A stretch of DNA of 64,000 nucleotides. Origin: Sanguinoderma infundibulare. Taxonomy: Eukaryota; Basidiomycota; Agaricomycetes; Polyporales; Polyporaceae. The DNA is taken from NCBI GenBank assembly GCA_032821775.1, contig JAVLRN010000001.1, forward strand, positions 372,001 through 436,000, in the 5' to 3' direction. Position 1 is the first letter of the stretch, and every line of letters starts with the position of its first letter. Under the pieces are notes generated by a model that was not told the origin of the DNA, ran no database searches, and worked only from the letters and a program-made list of their open reading frames with translations. The translations under genes and the position numbers were made by a program. Positions 1 through 10,781 of the stretch are shown here, in pieces.

Positions 1-1458
1 TACATTTTTGCATAGGCACGATGAGTAATTGATATATCATTTGCAAGGGCGCCTCTCTGCCAAAAACGGCCCAGCGTGACAGAAATCGATCACGTGACGT
101 AGTCAGTTTTGTCTGAGCCCTATCTTATAAGGAGCATGGAAAGGGACAGAGACGGGTGAGATCTCCTGACTATGGCATGGTACCTGGGTATATGCGCTCG
201 ATCGAGACCACGAAGACACATCGCAACGCGTCGAATGTCCGTCAGAGGATAAAGCTCATTCCCTGGATTAGGTGCTTGGTGTAAACAATGCCTCGCATTG
301 GGCGCATCGAAGCATAGCAAAAGGGCATATACATCGATGCGTCCTCACAACTCCTAACGGACGAACGTTGTCCCCCGGAAGGAACATGAAAGGTTGCTTC
401 GGGATGAGTATGGCCGCCGACGCGGTTCAGGGGAAACCGAAGTGGGCAGCGGGTCGAAAACCGGTATCTGGGAATACAGTCAGTATGCATCCACAATATG
501 ACAAAAAAACTCACCATGTTCTGCGTGCACGCTCTCGTTCGAGGGTGTAATTGTGGAAAAGAGGACGCGTTATTCGTGTGGGATCCGCGCTGGATCCGCT
601 GGCGCATAACCAATGGGACGCGCACGCGTGTTCGCGTCGTGCCGTAGGCGCATATACAGGCGTATACCCATTCTCATCCTGTATCATGCTCCGAGGAGGC
701 CGTCTGTTTGACAAAAGACCAACCTTGGCTTAGAATGCTCGATGGAGTTCCATTTACTTACCAGCACTTCGAACGGCGGTCTACGTGGCGTGCCGCCCAC
801 ATGGACGCGTCGTCATAAGTCAAGCAAGCTTCCTGTTCTCAGGACGCAAGGTCCGGGATGATGGGCGCGTCCGAAGAGTACCTGAGAGGCTGGACAGTGG
901 CAGACGCGTCGGGGAGAAGTTGGACTGGGTATTATTGAGATGCATCTGTCATGGTGCGGAACACGGCGAGGAGGCGGGTGAGGTAACGCGGGCCCGGCCC
1001 ACGCGCAGATGCTTGTGGGTCGCTGTCGACAGAGAATCAGAGTGAGCACGAGGGGCTGACAGAAGCTTGGGAGGAAGACGCGGAAGGAAGAGACGGGAAA
1101 GGACAGAGACGGCCTCCAGACGAGGACCGTGTGACGGCCGTGTGGAATCATGTCCGTGACAGACGCGTCTGCGGAGCGAGTCCGACGCGGCTGTCGCAGG
1201 CGCTCCGAGAGGGCATCGGAGCGACGACCATCTCGACGACAACGGCAGCAGGCTCTCGCAGACCGCCTGGGATGGCATCCGCTCGCCAACAGATTCGCAT
1301 TGCCATAGTATCTGCCTTCTCCTCTCTCTCCCCGCTCCGCCTCTGATCCTCCCACCCCTCGCCCACAGGCACTCGCCGCACTGCGGCACAAGCCATCCCA
1401 CCAGTCCATCCACGGTCAGCGTCACAGGTCCCATTTTCCATCGGAACTTGCGCCCTGA
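1..1458. other. No gene recognised
   Basis: Several overlapping stop-free frames occur on both strands because the DNA is GC-rich. None shows a recognisable domain, a convincing splice pattern or a codon bias that stands out. The stretch may contain the promoter and first exon of the gene whose next exons begin near 1459. Confidence 0.4.
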
Positions 1459-2092
1459 CCTTCGCACAAAGCATACATCCTCGATCTCCAGACCGTCTTC
1501 CCCACATCCACCAGGCAGGATGGCCCAGCAAGAGACCCGCATCGCCCGCCATCCCCGAATCCGTGGCGCGAGCGTGTGCTCGCGCTCGAGAGGGAACTCG
1601 AAGAGCTCCAGTCGCAGTACGATAAGGAGAAGATCGGTGCGTCCTCGTCCGCTCCTCCCGCAAGCTATGTCCGTGTCATGCCCATCACGAAGCCTCTCGT
1701 CTTGCGTTCCCATCATAATCCCATTACCCACTTGCGGGCCTTCCTTTGTGTCCCATCCCTTCTCGGGCACCTGCTTCCCCGACAACTGGCTTCTTACTGT
1801 AATTGACTGTACCCGGGGCTTTGAACGCCGACTTACGCTAACGCTGACGTCGTTGCGCATCCCACAGAACTCCTCGCACTGCGCAAAACTGCCGCTCATT
1901 CCAAACAGACAAAGAAACGCGCTCGGGACACTGCCGACGATACTGACCCACCGACTGCAGGCAAGAAAGGAAGATCAAAGCGGCCGAAGCTTGTCCCTGT
2001 GGTTTGTGCCACCGACGACCTACCTCCGCTCGCGCCAGAACCAGCACCAGAACCACTGCTGCAACCAAGATTGGACGCAGGTTCTATTATGC
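1459..2092 (+). CDS. Unidentified protein, N-terminal exons (coiled coil and basic tract)
   Basis: Two exons can be read: 1459-1636, an intron 1637-1867 (GTGCGT to CACAG), and 1868-2092 ending at a GTAAGG donor. The phases agree. The first exon encodes a short predicted coiled coil (WRERVLALERELEELQSQY). The second continues ELLALRK and then a lysine/arginine-rich, nuclear-signal-like tract (KQTKKRARD, GKKGRSKRPK) and a proline-glutamate run. No domain family is recognised. The true start is not visible: an in-frame stop lies just upstream at 1456, so an earlier exon is likely. Whether it joins the long reading frame at 3346-5567 is inference. The next exon could not be placed, and the 231-bp intron is longer than is usual here. 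Confidence 0.5.
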
Positions 2093-3345
2093 GTAAGGCG
2101 CTAGCCAGTGCGTCATCCATCTTTGCGTGCCTTATTCTTGTTGGCCATCTGTCGTCAGTGTGGGGACATCCATATCTTGTGTCCGGAGTATGCCTTCTCT
2201 CCTCTCCTCTACGTCTCCGGAATGGAACAGAATGAGCCATGGGCGAAGACGATCGTTGCGCGCAGACCTGATACATGTCCGGGATGGATCTTCGATTGAT
2301 CATCCCTCGCAGAGCGCATGCATGAGCGACGATCGTCTCTGCCCAAGGAGGAAGCTTACCTGAAGCTGGCCACACAGGGAGCATCCCGAGGTTTTGAGAC
2401 CTATAACACCCCTTATGCCGTTTGAGCTAGCCGGCACATTTTCTGCCAACAACTTAGGCCGATAATGGCAGGGCGTCCCAATATACAGAGCAAATTCGAG
2501 ACGCTAGACGTACCCAGAAGATGAATCGTTGTTCTGGTACACAAGACCCGGCGAGTATTCGTCCGTGGTGTCATAGGTCCTGGAAGCTACGACAAGGTTT
2601 GTAGCCACCCGCTTCATATGCATCGACAGTCCAATCACAACCACCATCGCCGCGCGTCTGCCCGTCCGCTTTCGTTCTAGGTACAGAAGCTTGATGCTGT
2701 CGCGGTCCTGTATGCGTATCCTCACCCTGTCGGGGTTGCAGCCTCTCACACTTGGCAGCCCGCGCACGTTTTCTGTCGCCGCTGGCTTATCTGCATCAAC
2801 GCAGCGCAGATGGTCCATCACAAGCACAGCGCACTCGTATCTCTCACTCCGAGTACGAATTCCGTTCCCATCGTTGTCCCCGGACTCGTATCGAGTGGAA
2901 AGAAGCTTCAGGCTGCTGTAGTGGACGTCTACCGCCCCGCGCCGTTCCGTAACGGCAACTTCGGTATTCAATCAGTTTTGTCCGCGGTGCCCGGAAACAT
3001 CCAATGTTTCCGTTAGGTTCTGTCATGTTGCGAACATGTTCGTTTGCGATTCTGGGCTGTACGACGAGAGCGAATTAGGTGCAATTTAGACTAATGTATG
3101 CGTGGCTGCTTCTTCTTCCTCGCGTGCTCTGAATCGCGAGTCGGAGAAGCGAGTCGGGCGAATGTTCGTAGCCGCACCTTATCACCTAACGCCTGGCGCT
3201 ACACCGCTATGTCCGCACCGAGGCTCCGTACCCCTCCCCGAGAGTCGATCGAATCCTATCACTAACCTCGGCGATGCGATCCTCGAGGAGCGTTCATCCC
3301 GCCTATCTCGCTCTACTCGATGACGAAGTGTGCGATGCAAAGATT
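2093..3345. other. Unresolved stretch with frames open on both strands
   Basis: Apart from the hairpin, 2690-3016 is open in a plus-strand frame and 2504-2971 in a minus-strand frame (155 codons). Neither product is recognised. A plus-strand segment 3274-3345 (VHPAYLALLDDEVCDAKIEF) looks coding, but lies in a different frame from the long frame that follows, and no plausible intron connects them. This is either an intronic region of the flanking gene or two separate genes. Confidence 0.3.
2240..2345. repeat. Nested imperfect inverted repeat (hairpin)
   Basis: The left arm TGGGCGAAGACGATCGTTGC (2240-2259) matches the reverse complement of the right arm ending near 2345 at about 17 of 20 positions. 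Inside the loop, GGGATGGATC (2281-2290) faces GATCATCCC (2298-2306), forming a smaller nested hairpin. Function unknown; it may be a structured RNA element, a remnant of a small mobile element, or chance. Confidence 0.5.
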
Positions 3346-5567
3346 GAATTCGACCGCATGCTGACGTCTCTGCACCTCGTCCCCCGACCGTCCCAGACGC
3401 ACCGACCGTGGCCGCGATCCTGTCCGACCTTGAAACCTTCGACACAATGGCCGACGTCATCGCGCTTGCCGCAGATTCGCTCTCGGTGACAATACCAATC
3501 GACCTCCTTCTCTCGACCACTCACCGTGGACTTCGCGCGCTCGGGACACTCCTCTCCGCCTCATTCGTTCCGTGGTCAATTGCAAGCTCTAAGTTCGGGC
3601 TTCGGTTTGGGTTTGAGTTCGCGTTTGGATCTGGTCCTGATCCTGGTTCGGGCCCTGGTTGTTCGAGCACGGCGGCCTCTCGCGTCCGGGATCCCACAGC
3701 GGCGCTCGACGTACTGGACGCGTCCTTGTGCCGGCTCCTCCACACCGTCTTCTCCTCCCTCTCTGCGCACCACTCGAATTCAGCCACAACCAGAACCACC
3801 CCGGCCGGCGCCCCGCGGCGAACTCAAACTCGAAATCAAACAGCAGCCGACGACGTCCTGGGCGCGGTATACGCGCACATCCTGAGCCCGCTCGTGCGCG
3901 CGTTCGCGCCGCTCTCGGAGGCGTTCGTCGTTGTCTGCCTCGGGCTTAGCATGGATCCCGGTCCTTGTTCTAGTGCGAGCTCGCCATCTGGGATAAGCTA
4001 CAGCCAGAAGCATCCGCTCCCTGGGGTCGGCGTCGGTGGCAGTTGCGATAGCACGGACAAGACGGGTGCAGATACGGACCTCCGCCCGGCGCTCTTTGAA
4101 CTGCTCGACAGGACGCTCTCCACGCTGGAAAGTCTCGGGCTCGGGCTCGGGCTCGGTTCTTCGGGTGCGGACGCCGGTACGACGAGCTCCACGGCGGGCG
4201 AAAACCTGGGACTGGGGCTGACTATTCTGGGCGTGAGCGAGGTCAAAAGGCTCCTCGCGCTTGACTGCGTCCGGGAGCTCGAGAGAATATACATGCCCGC
4301 GTCGACTCCGCCCTCACATGGGCACGAAGGGGTTCCGGGAAGAGAAATATCGGACGGAAACGCGCGCGAGCGCAGCGCGGACACGACGGAGAGCGGCCGA
4401 ATAACCCCAGGCGGCAGCGGGAGCACACGCCGCCAGAGCGGAGCGCAGCCCCATTCGCTTCCGCGCGACCTTCTCGCGCTGTGGCCGGGATCTGCGCATG
4501 CGACCACCAGCACCAGCACCAGCACTGGGACCGCCGCGGGAACGTATGGACGGGATCCAGCGCGACCAGGCACGTCCGCATGTTCGTGTTCCGAAATATT
4601 TAATGACCTCACCGCAGTCCTAGCGAGCGCGACGAGAGGGGCAAAGAGCACACCACGCTCCTCCGAGACGTCTGCGGGAAACCTCGGCGAAACTCGCGCA
4701 GGACGCGGTCCCGTGCGCCAAGTCCGACGTGCATCCGAGTCCGAATTCGAGTCCGACGCGTCGTCGTCGTCGGGTGCGGGTGCTGCGCTCGCACAAGGCT
4801 CGCGGGATCGGGTTCAGGTGGGGAGAACGGGAACGAGAACGAGAATAGGAACGGGAACGGGTGACGGTGCAGAGGATCTGCGCGCGGAGGTTGAACGGCT
4901 GAGGGAGAGGGGGAGGGTGACGCGCTTGGCGAGGAAGGACGCGGCGTGGTACCTCTGCGCGGCGCTGAACCGACTCCTGCCTTGTTCGCCGACGCCTTTG
5001 TCGGAATCGGCCTCGCCGGCTCGCTCGAGCTTCAATCTTGCCGCAGACCCGAGCGGGACCAGGACTTCGACGCGTTCTCCGCCGAGCGAGCAGGACGCGG
5101 ATCCCGTCGCAGACCGAAACCAAAACCAAAAGGCTAACGTTGACGCAAACAGCCGTGCACGCAAGGCGGACTCCTCCTCCGGACCCGGACCCGAAGCTGG
5201 GGCTACGGTCGCCGAGCCAGCGGTGTACGCCGCACTCGCGGACCTCCTTCGGCGCACGCGGCCCTCCCTGTCCTTCCCGGCGAGCGGTCTTGGTTTTCGT
5301 GACGGTTCTTCGCGCGCCACCACCGGTGCTACTGCGATGGACACTTCGGACGCTTCTATTCCTTCGGCTGTTGCGGGCCACGATACGGACTCGAACGCGG
5401 ACGCGTGGGCTGCTGAGGTTGGACTTGGAGACGGGGACCGGCGCGAACATTCAGGGAGGCGGACTGGGATGTCGACAGGGGACGAACCAGTCGTCATGGC
5501 CATGGGCGAGGTCGAGCGGGGCATGCTCCTCGCCGTGCTCGAACGCGCCTGGCTTGGGGTGTCATAA
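3346..5567 (+). CDS. Unidentified low-complexity protein (about 740 codons open)
   Basis: One uninterrupted frame of about 2.2 kb ends with TAA at 5565-5567. An in-frame stop at 3345 bounds it upstream, and there is no ATG near the beginning, so the start must come from a spliced upstream exon (perhaps 1459-2092). Helical, hydrophobic stretches (ILSDLETFDTMADVIALAAD, then VYAHILSPLVRAFAPLSEAF, then LRPALFELLDRTLSTLESL) alternate with low-complexity tracts of Gly-Leu, Ser-Gly, Thr-Ser and Asp-Ser encoded by short tandem repeats, for example near 4137-4155 and 4505-4525. Two conserved-looking segments lie near the C-terminus (LRAEVERLRERGRVTRLARK and VERGMLLAVLERAWLGVS). No known domain was recognised. 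The mix of ordered helices and length-variable repeats is typical of fast-evolving fungal proteins. Confidence 0.6.
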
Positions 5568-8500
5568 CGTGTCGATGTGTGCAACGGTCGCGCTCGGCAG
5601 CGTGCTCAATTGCATCTCGTTTTGGCCCGCTCCGAGCATCGTGCAGGCCATCCAGGGGCGTTCGGGCGCGCGCACCAGCGAAGGCACGCCGCGTAACGTA
5701 CGCGCGAGCTTATTGAGGCGCGCGCAAAGCGTGCGACGGCGCACACGATTCGCGTGCTATCGCGGCACACTCTACCATTCGCGAGTTGCGAGACCGGTGC
5801 AGGGCGCGACGCGAACGCGCAGGCGAGCCGAGCCGCGACCAGAATTCCAAGAGCGGGGCGCCGGAGGACGTGGGCGTGGAAAGGGTTATCGTGGTCGGCC
5901 TGGGCTCGAGCCAATCGCTGTGCAAGGACGAACTCTGCGTTTCTTTGGCATTGTGCCTTCAGGCCGGGGCCTTTGGCTGGCACGAACGATATGCGGCTTA
6001 CGGTATGAGTCCGTATGACGGTATTGTCGGCAGTATGTCCCGGTAGGGCTTAGTTGTGTTTTTGCTTGGTCGTGTTCTTGACGTTCTCGCGGACGTAAGG
6101 AGCCTCCCTTATGCGGGCCTTTGTTCACTCGCGTCCTATACTTGCCCATCGGTGCATGCGGCCGGACACGCCGCGTGCCAGGGCACGCCCGTCGTCGAGC
6201 ACTCGCAGCTCATGTTCGTCCTTCGGTCTTCGTGTGCTGGACATCCGGTGATCGTCGGGAGAGCGAGGTCTACCATTCGGGCACAGGGACAGACGGATGG
6301 GTGGTAGTTCGGTACGAAAACTTTTTGCGTCAGCTTGAACGGCGCAGCGCGATTGCTCCAAACATACTTGCCACCGCGAGCTGCTAGTTGCTACTCGCAT
6401 CCGCGTCGAGGGCGAGGCCGCCGCTTTCGACGGACGTGGCGTTGCGAAGCGTGTAGGGGTACGTACGTACGTACTTACGGCTTGATCACCGAGAGGGTCA
6501 TCGAGCGCGTGGCCAGAGGGTCGTCCGCCGTATCGCCGTCCGCGTACATGGTCCGGACGTGCGCGCGCTCGCTGCGTGCTTCTCTCTTGGGGCCATCTTC
6601 TAGGGTGGGTGCTCGCGGACGGCAGCGGGCCAATGTTGGCTCGCTATCTCGGAGGAGGCCCGCTCGCAGGCGGACCTCGAACGACGGGCGCTGGGACGGA
6701 CGGTGATGCGCGCTGGCCCCTGAATTCGAGTATGTAAGTGCTAGTGCTAGTGCTGCTCCCTTATCAGAATGCGTAATACCAAAAAGCGTCGCGGAGGACT
6801 CAGGGACGGCGTCTCGAGTTCCGCCAATGGATGCCTGGGGTGTCGAACTTGAGTGACCGTGCTAATTGCCGTAGTGCGTTTCGTACGGCGTCTGCTGTCA
6901 GTCAAGTAACGTACGTGTGTACATGTACAATACAAAGGGGCGAGTCCGCCGGCATCCGTTCATTTCATACAAAGGCTTCTTTGTCTGATTGTATGGGTAC
7001 GTCGAGGAGGTGTAGACGTGCTCCGCCGGGGCCGTCGAGGACGGAGGATCGAGCTGATGCCGGATTTGGGTTCGTTCGTTCGTAGAGGCTAACGAGGAGC
7101 CGGCGTACTGTAGCTAGTGTCTTGTCCACTGCAGCTCCAACTCCGAACGCTTCGAACGGCGCTGTGTGGTGTGATGGGCGGCGACTGGATACTAGCATTG
7201 TTAGCCAGAGCTTACCTTGTCCACCAGTGCTAGATCAAAGAGTCTCCAAGACTAAGTGACTTGCAGCTCCTCCGGCGGACTCACCGGTCTGGACCCGAGA
7301 AGACGAGACGTTGTATTGTCGGCACAACGGTTAGCCCTGACAAAGTGTCGGCGTTCAGTATGAGCATGGCCATTGGTTACCTGCGAATTGGCGTTTAGTA
7401 TACCGCAACATACTAGTCTACCCAAAGCATTCCTCCTGTCCGGCTCCTAATCAATGTATTGTCAACTCGTCCGCGGACGCTAATCGGGCGCATACGTAAA
7501 GTTGTTCGCAAGACGCTCTGCCCCGATTGGCCTGTTGTTGCCTGTATGATGACCGCCTTGGAGCGCCCCGAGCGACAAAGATGCCGTGCTACGTCCGTCC
7601 GCCCGTCCGCGATTGGCTACGAAGAGTTTCCCGCGTTAGTGTGGGAAACTAGACGAGCAATCTGATGGCGGCCGGTTATCCAAACGGGCAACACTCGTCG
7701 GGACTCGGCGGTCGTCGTGTCGTCTCTGGCGCGCCGTTGATACGCGCCGTGTCGATGGTCGTTTACAACTGATTCGCGACGACAGCGACGACACAACGCG
7801 CTGTCTTGTACGTCTGGATGCAGATTCTCTGGATACAACACCATCACATCACATCCATTACACCCGGCCGGAAAGCGCAGCCGTGTCTTACATGCATACT
7901 ATTACCGGATGCTTACCTCACGAACACCCGTGCGCAGGGCGGAAAAATAGTAAACGAGGCATCAAGGAAAAACAACGGCATGCACGAGATCTGTCAGGAA
8001 CATAATCTGAACATAATACGGCGCGATATTCACGGACGACGGACATTAATACGCCGACCCTTGGAATTGCACACGCGGTTTCCGCACACACAGGTTTGAC
8101 GACGTGGAACCTGGAATAAAAAGCGTCAGCGCAGCGTCGCGTCGCGTCGGAGGGCGACTGCGCGCGACGGCCGACACACGCGACGCAGACGCCATTCCGA
8201 GACATGACGATGGAGCACTCGGCTGGGGATAATAATTGATGGCAATATTGTGCAGGCCCGCCCCGGGCCACGCGATGACGATCTCCAGAATTTGCGACAC
8301 GCATGGGGGCCCCTGTCCGATGGGGGCTCGCGTGGACTGATGTTGCGGGACGGCTGAACGATTGGTGCAGAGGGATCGTCGGCGATTCAGAGCCAAGGAA
8401 ATTCGGGCAGGAAAATGCGCGGGCGGGGATTGGGGTGAGGTAGAAGCTGCGCGCGACGCGATGCGACGTGGATGAGCGGACGTTCGGTGTGGAAGAGTGG

Positions 8501-9487
8501 GTGACATCACTTTTACGCTGGTCGATGCGCGTGTGCATGCGCTGCAAGGCTGTTCCAAGACCCCCCCCCGCTCTCCATCGCCTCGAAGGTCGCGCTTGGG
8601 GGCTTGGAGAGAAGTCGGGAGGATCTAGAGGCGAGATGGGGCTGCTCCCTGCCCAGGCATTCTGGAGTGTGGCATGGCTTCCAAGGGTGCCCGAGATGGG
8701 CGTGCGGGCCTCCCATCGAGGTGGATGCAAGGCGGATGGGTGCGCGGTTGACGTGGGACCGACCAGGGCTTGCGCGCCGTGCGAGCCAGGGACGCAGCCG
8801 GCCCGATCAGGCAGAGGCAGATATCTGCGCCAGATCGCAAAAAATCGCAAAAATTGAAATGGCCCGCAAACGGGGCGATTTTCCACATGGCTCCGTCGCT
8901 CGCGTCGGGCCAACCGGGCCACGCTTTGCGCGAGCGAGCGCGAGGCGTGCAGCGTGGCTGCATTCGCAGCTCCGCCTGCCCTGTCCCCCGCGCTAGCCAG
9001 CCCATCTATCTGTCCATCCGGATGAGGGTGTCAGATAGCATCCTGCTGTCTGCGCGCGCTGGTGCTTGTTGAACACGATGCGGCGCTGATAGAGATGGCC
9101 CAGGATGGGGAAAACATGGGGCTGGCAGTGGCACGCGCGGCCGGGAAACGGCGGGGGCATTTGGGCCAGGGGAGGCCGGCGCCGGGCTTCGGGGAAACTG
9201 AATCAGGAGCCGAGGGGATAGTCCGATGGAGAGGCCGAGGGGCGGCAAGTTGCGATGAAACAGCGATGGAAAGCTTATTTGGATATGGCAACTGAAAACC
9301 GGTGGCAGGGCCCAGGCGCCCGGCGACCGCTCTGCTCGCGTCGTCTTCTGTATTTAACGATCCCGGCCTCTGTCCGCCACGCCTCGCGACACCTCCGTTG
9401 CTGAGGCCCATCCCCCGTCCGCGCATCCCTCCTCCCGAGCCCCTTCACGCCCTCCTCCTCCCGCTCGCCCCATCACTCGCGCGCACC
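5568..9487. other. Gene-poor interval of 3.9 kb
   Basis: No gene recognised. The longest open frame (minus strand, 7918-8922) gives an arginine- and proline-rich product with no splice or domain support and is judged a GC artefact. The interval includes a GTAC microsatellite, a short GTGCTA repeat near 6738-6754 and a run of nine C at 8561-8569. The last 100 bp are pyrimidine-rich and probably form the promoter and leader of the FYVE gene. Confidence 0.5.
6459..6474. repeat. GTAC tetranucleotide microsatellite
   Basis: Four perfect GTAC units, self-complementary, in the gene-poor interval. Confidence 0.85.
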
Positions 9488-10781
9488 ATGGCTCTCGCTT
9501 CGGCTCTTGTCACCCGCCTCACCTCCCTCCACCGCGCCACCTCCACTGACGACGCGGCGAGCATCCTGTCCGAGGGTACGTCCACCTTCCTCTCGCGTGC
9601 CTCGACGCGTCCCCATGCTCACCTTCCTGCGCGCCCATCAGACGCCCCCCGCTCCCTTGGCGCACTCTCCATCAGCTCGTCGTTCGACTCCCGCTCGTGC
9701 CACTCGGAGCCCGCATGCCTCTCTGATGCATCTGCCTCCGCCCCTCTCCCCCGCCAGAACGAGCATCTCGCCGTTCTCCTCCCCAAGCGGCTCTGGAAGG
9801 TGTGTTCCATCTCGCGACGCCACCCATCGCTGGGTGTCAACCCCAACATGCACGTGACTGACATGTTGGTCTTCGCGTATAGCCCGATTCCCAGGCCGCG
9901 TACTGCGATACCTTTATGTGCCGTAAGCCGTTCTCCATCTGGGAGCGTAGGCATGTGAGTACCCATCATTAGAACCGTATGTTCCGTGCTCATCGCATCG
10001 CGTCTATTCCAGCACTGCAGGAAGTGCGGCGGCATCTTCTGTGGAGATTGCTCGGCCAAGGCAACTTCCCTCCTTGACGCCTCCAAGCTCTCCTTCCTCC
10101 ACCCACCCAGGAACGTACCCATAACGGTGTACGATTCCCCCATCTCCCCCGTTCTCGAATGCCGTGTGTGCAACGATTGCTGGGATCAGATCCACGGCTG
10201 CAAGACCCCCCGTTCCCCGGTGGTGTCCAAGGCCAGCCCTATCGCGCTTGTGCGCGGCGTGGAGACGAGCTCGGGTTCGTCTTCCGTGTCCTCCTCTATC
10301 GCCACCCCTCCGGACGCTGCCCCGATCAACTCCATTACTCCCCGACCTCCCCGCCGTAGCCACACTTCCCCTCGCATCCCCTCCTCGCCTCTTCGGTCCA
10401 CCACTCCCATTCCCATCGTTCACATAGCCGACTCCGAGCTCTCACTCGGTGAGCTCGACGCCTACCCGCTCAAGCGTTCCAGCAAGGTCTGCAGAGCCAC
10501 AGGCGGAGGCCGCTGGGAGCCGAAGCCTATCCCTGTGTATGTCACGAGGCGTATCCCCGGCTGCAAGACCGATTACGAGATTGAGCTCGAGCGCGAAGAA
10601 GAGGAGCGCCGCATTCGCCGCCTCAATCCCATCATCCGCGATGGAGGTGAGTTTCGGTCTTGGGTCATTTGTTGCGATGTAGGAGCTGACTTGGATCGGT
10701 TTGCTAGATTTCCAGCTCCGTCGTCCCCGTGAACTCGAGCCGTGCTCGCCTGGGGGTCCGTTCACGCTCTCCACCTTCTGA
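9488..10781 (+). CDS. FYVE zinc-finger protein, 341 aa
   Basis: Five exons: 9488-9575, 9642-9799, 9883-9954, 10013-10646, 10708-10781; all phases close and the frame ends TGA. The product has a FYVE-type zinc finger at about residues 81-170: the W-x-x-D motif (W81, D84), a basic ligand-binding motif RRHHCRKCG (104-112), and eight cysteines forming two zinc sites. The first pair is spaced C90-x4-C95 rather than the usual C-x2-C; the last pair is CRVCNDC. FYVE domains bind phosphatidylinositol 3-phosphate on endosomal or vacuolar membranes, so a trafficking role is likely. The C-terminal half is serine/proline-rich, then has a charged helix (ELEREEEERRIRRL) and a short tail. There is no RING, VHS or kinase domain, so it is not an obvious orthologue of Pib1, Vps27 or Fab1. 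The ATG has a good context (CACCATGG). Confidence 0.88.

Noticed and set aside
4620..5584. Long minus-strand frames opposite the 3346-5567 frame
   Set aside because: Shadow frames caused by high GC; the plus frame has helical blocks and a clear stop, the minus products are Arg/Ser runs.
7918..8922. 334-codon minus-strand open frame
   Set aside because: Arg/Pro/Ser-rich with no domain, no splice signals and no hydrophobic core; typical of GC-rich non-coding DNA.
9302..9487. Upstream extension of the FYVE frame to 9302
   Set aside because: The frame is open but contains no ATG; the ATG at 9488 has a good context and follows a pyrimidine-rich leader.
9576..9757. A longer first intron in the FYVE gene ending at CCGCCAG (9757)
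   Set aside because: It would break the phase; the acceptor at 9641 gives a 66-bp intron and keeps the frame.
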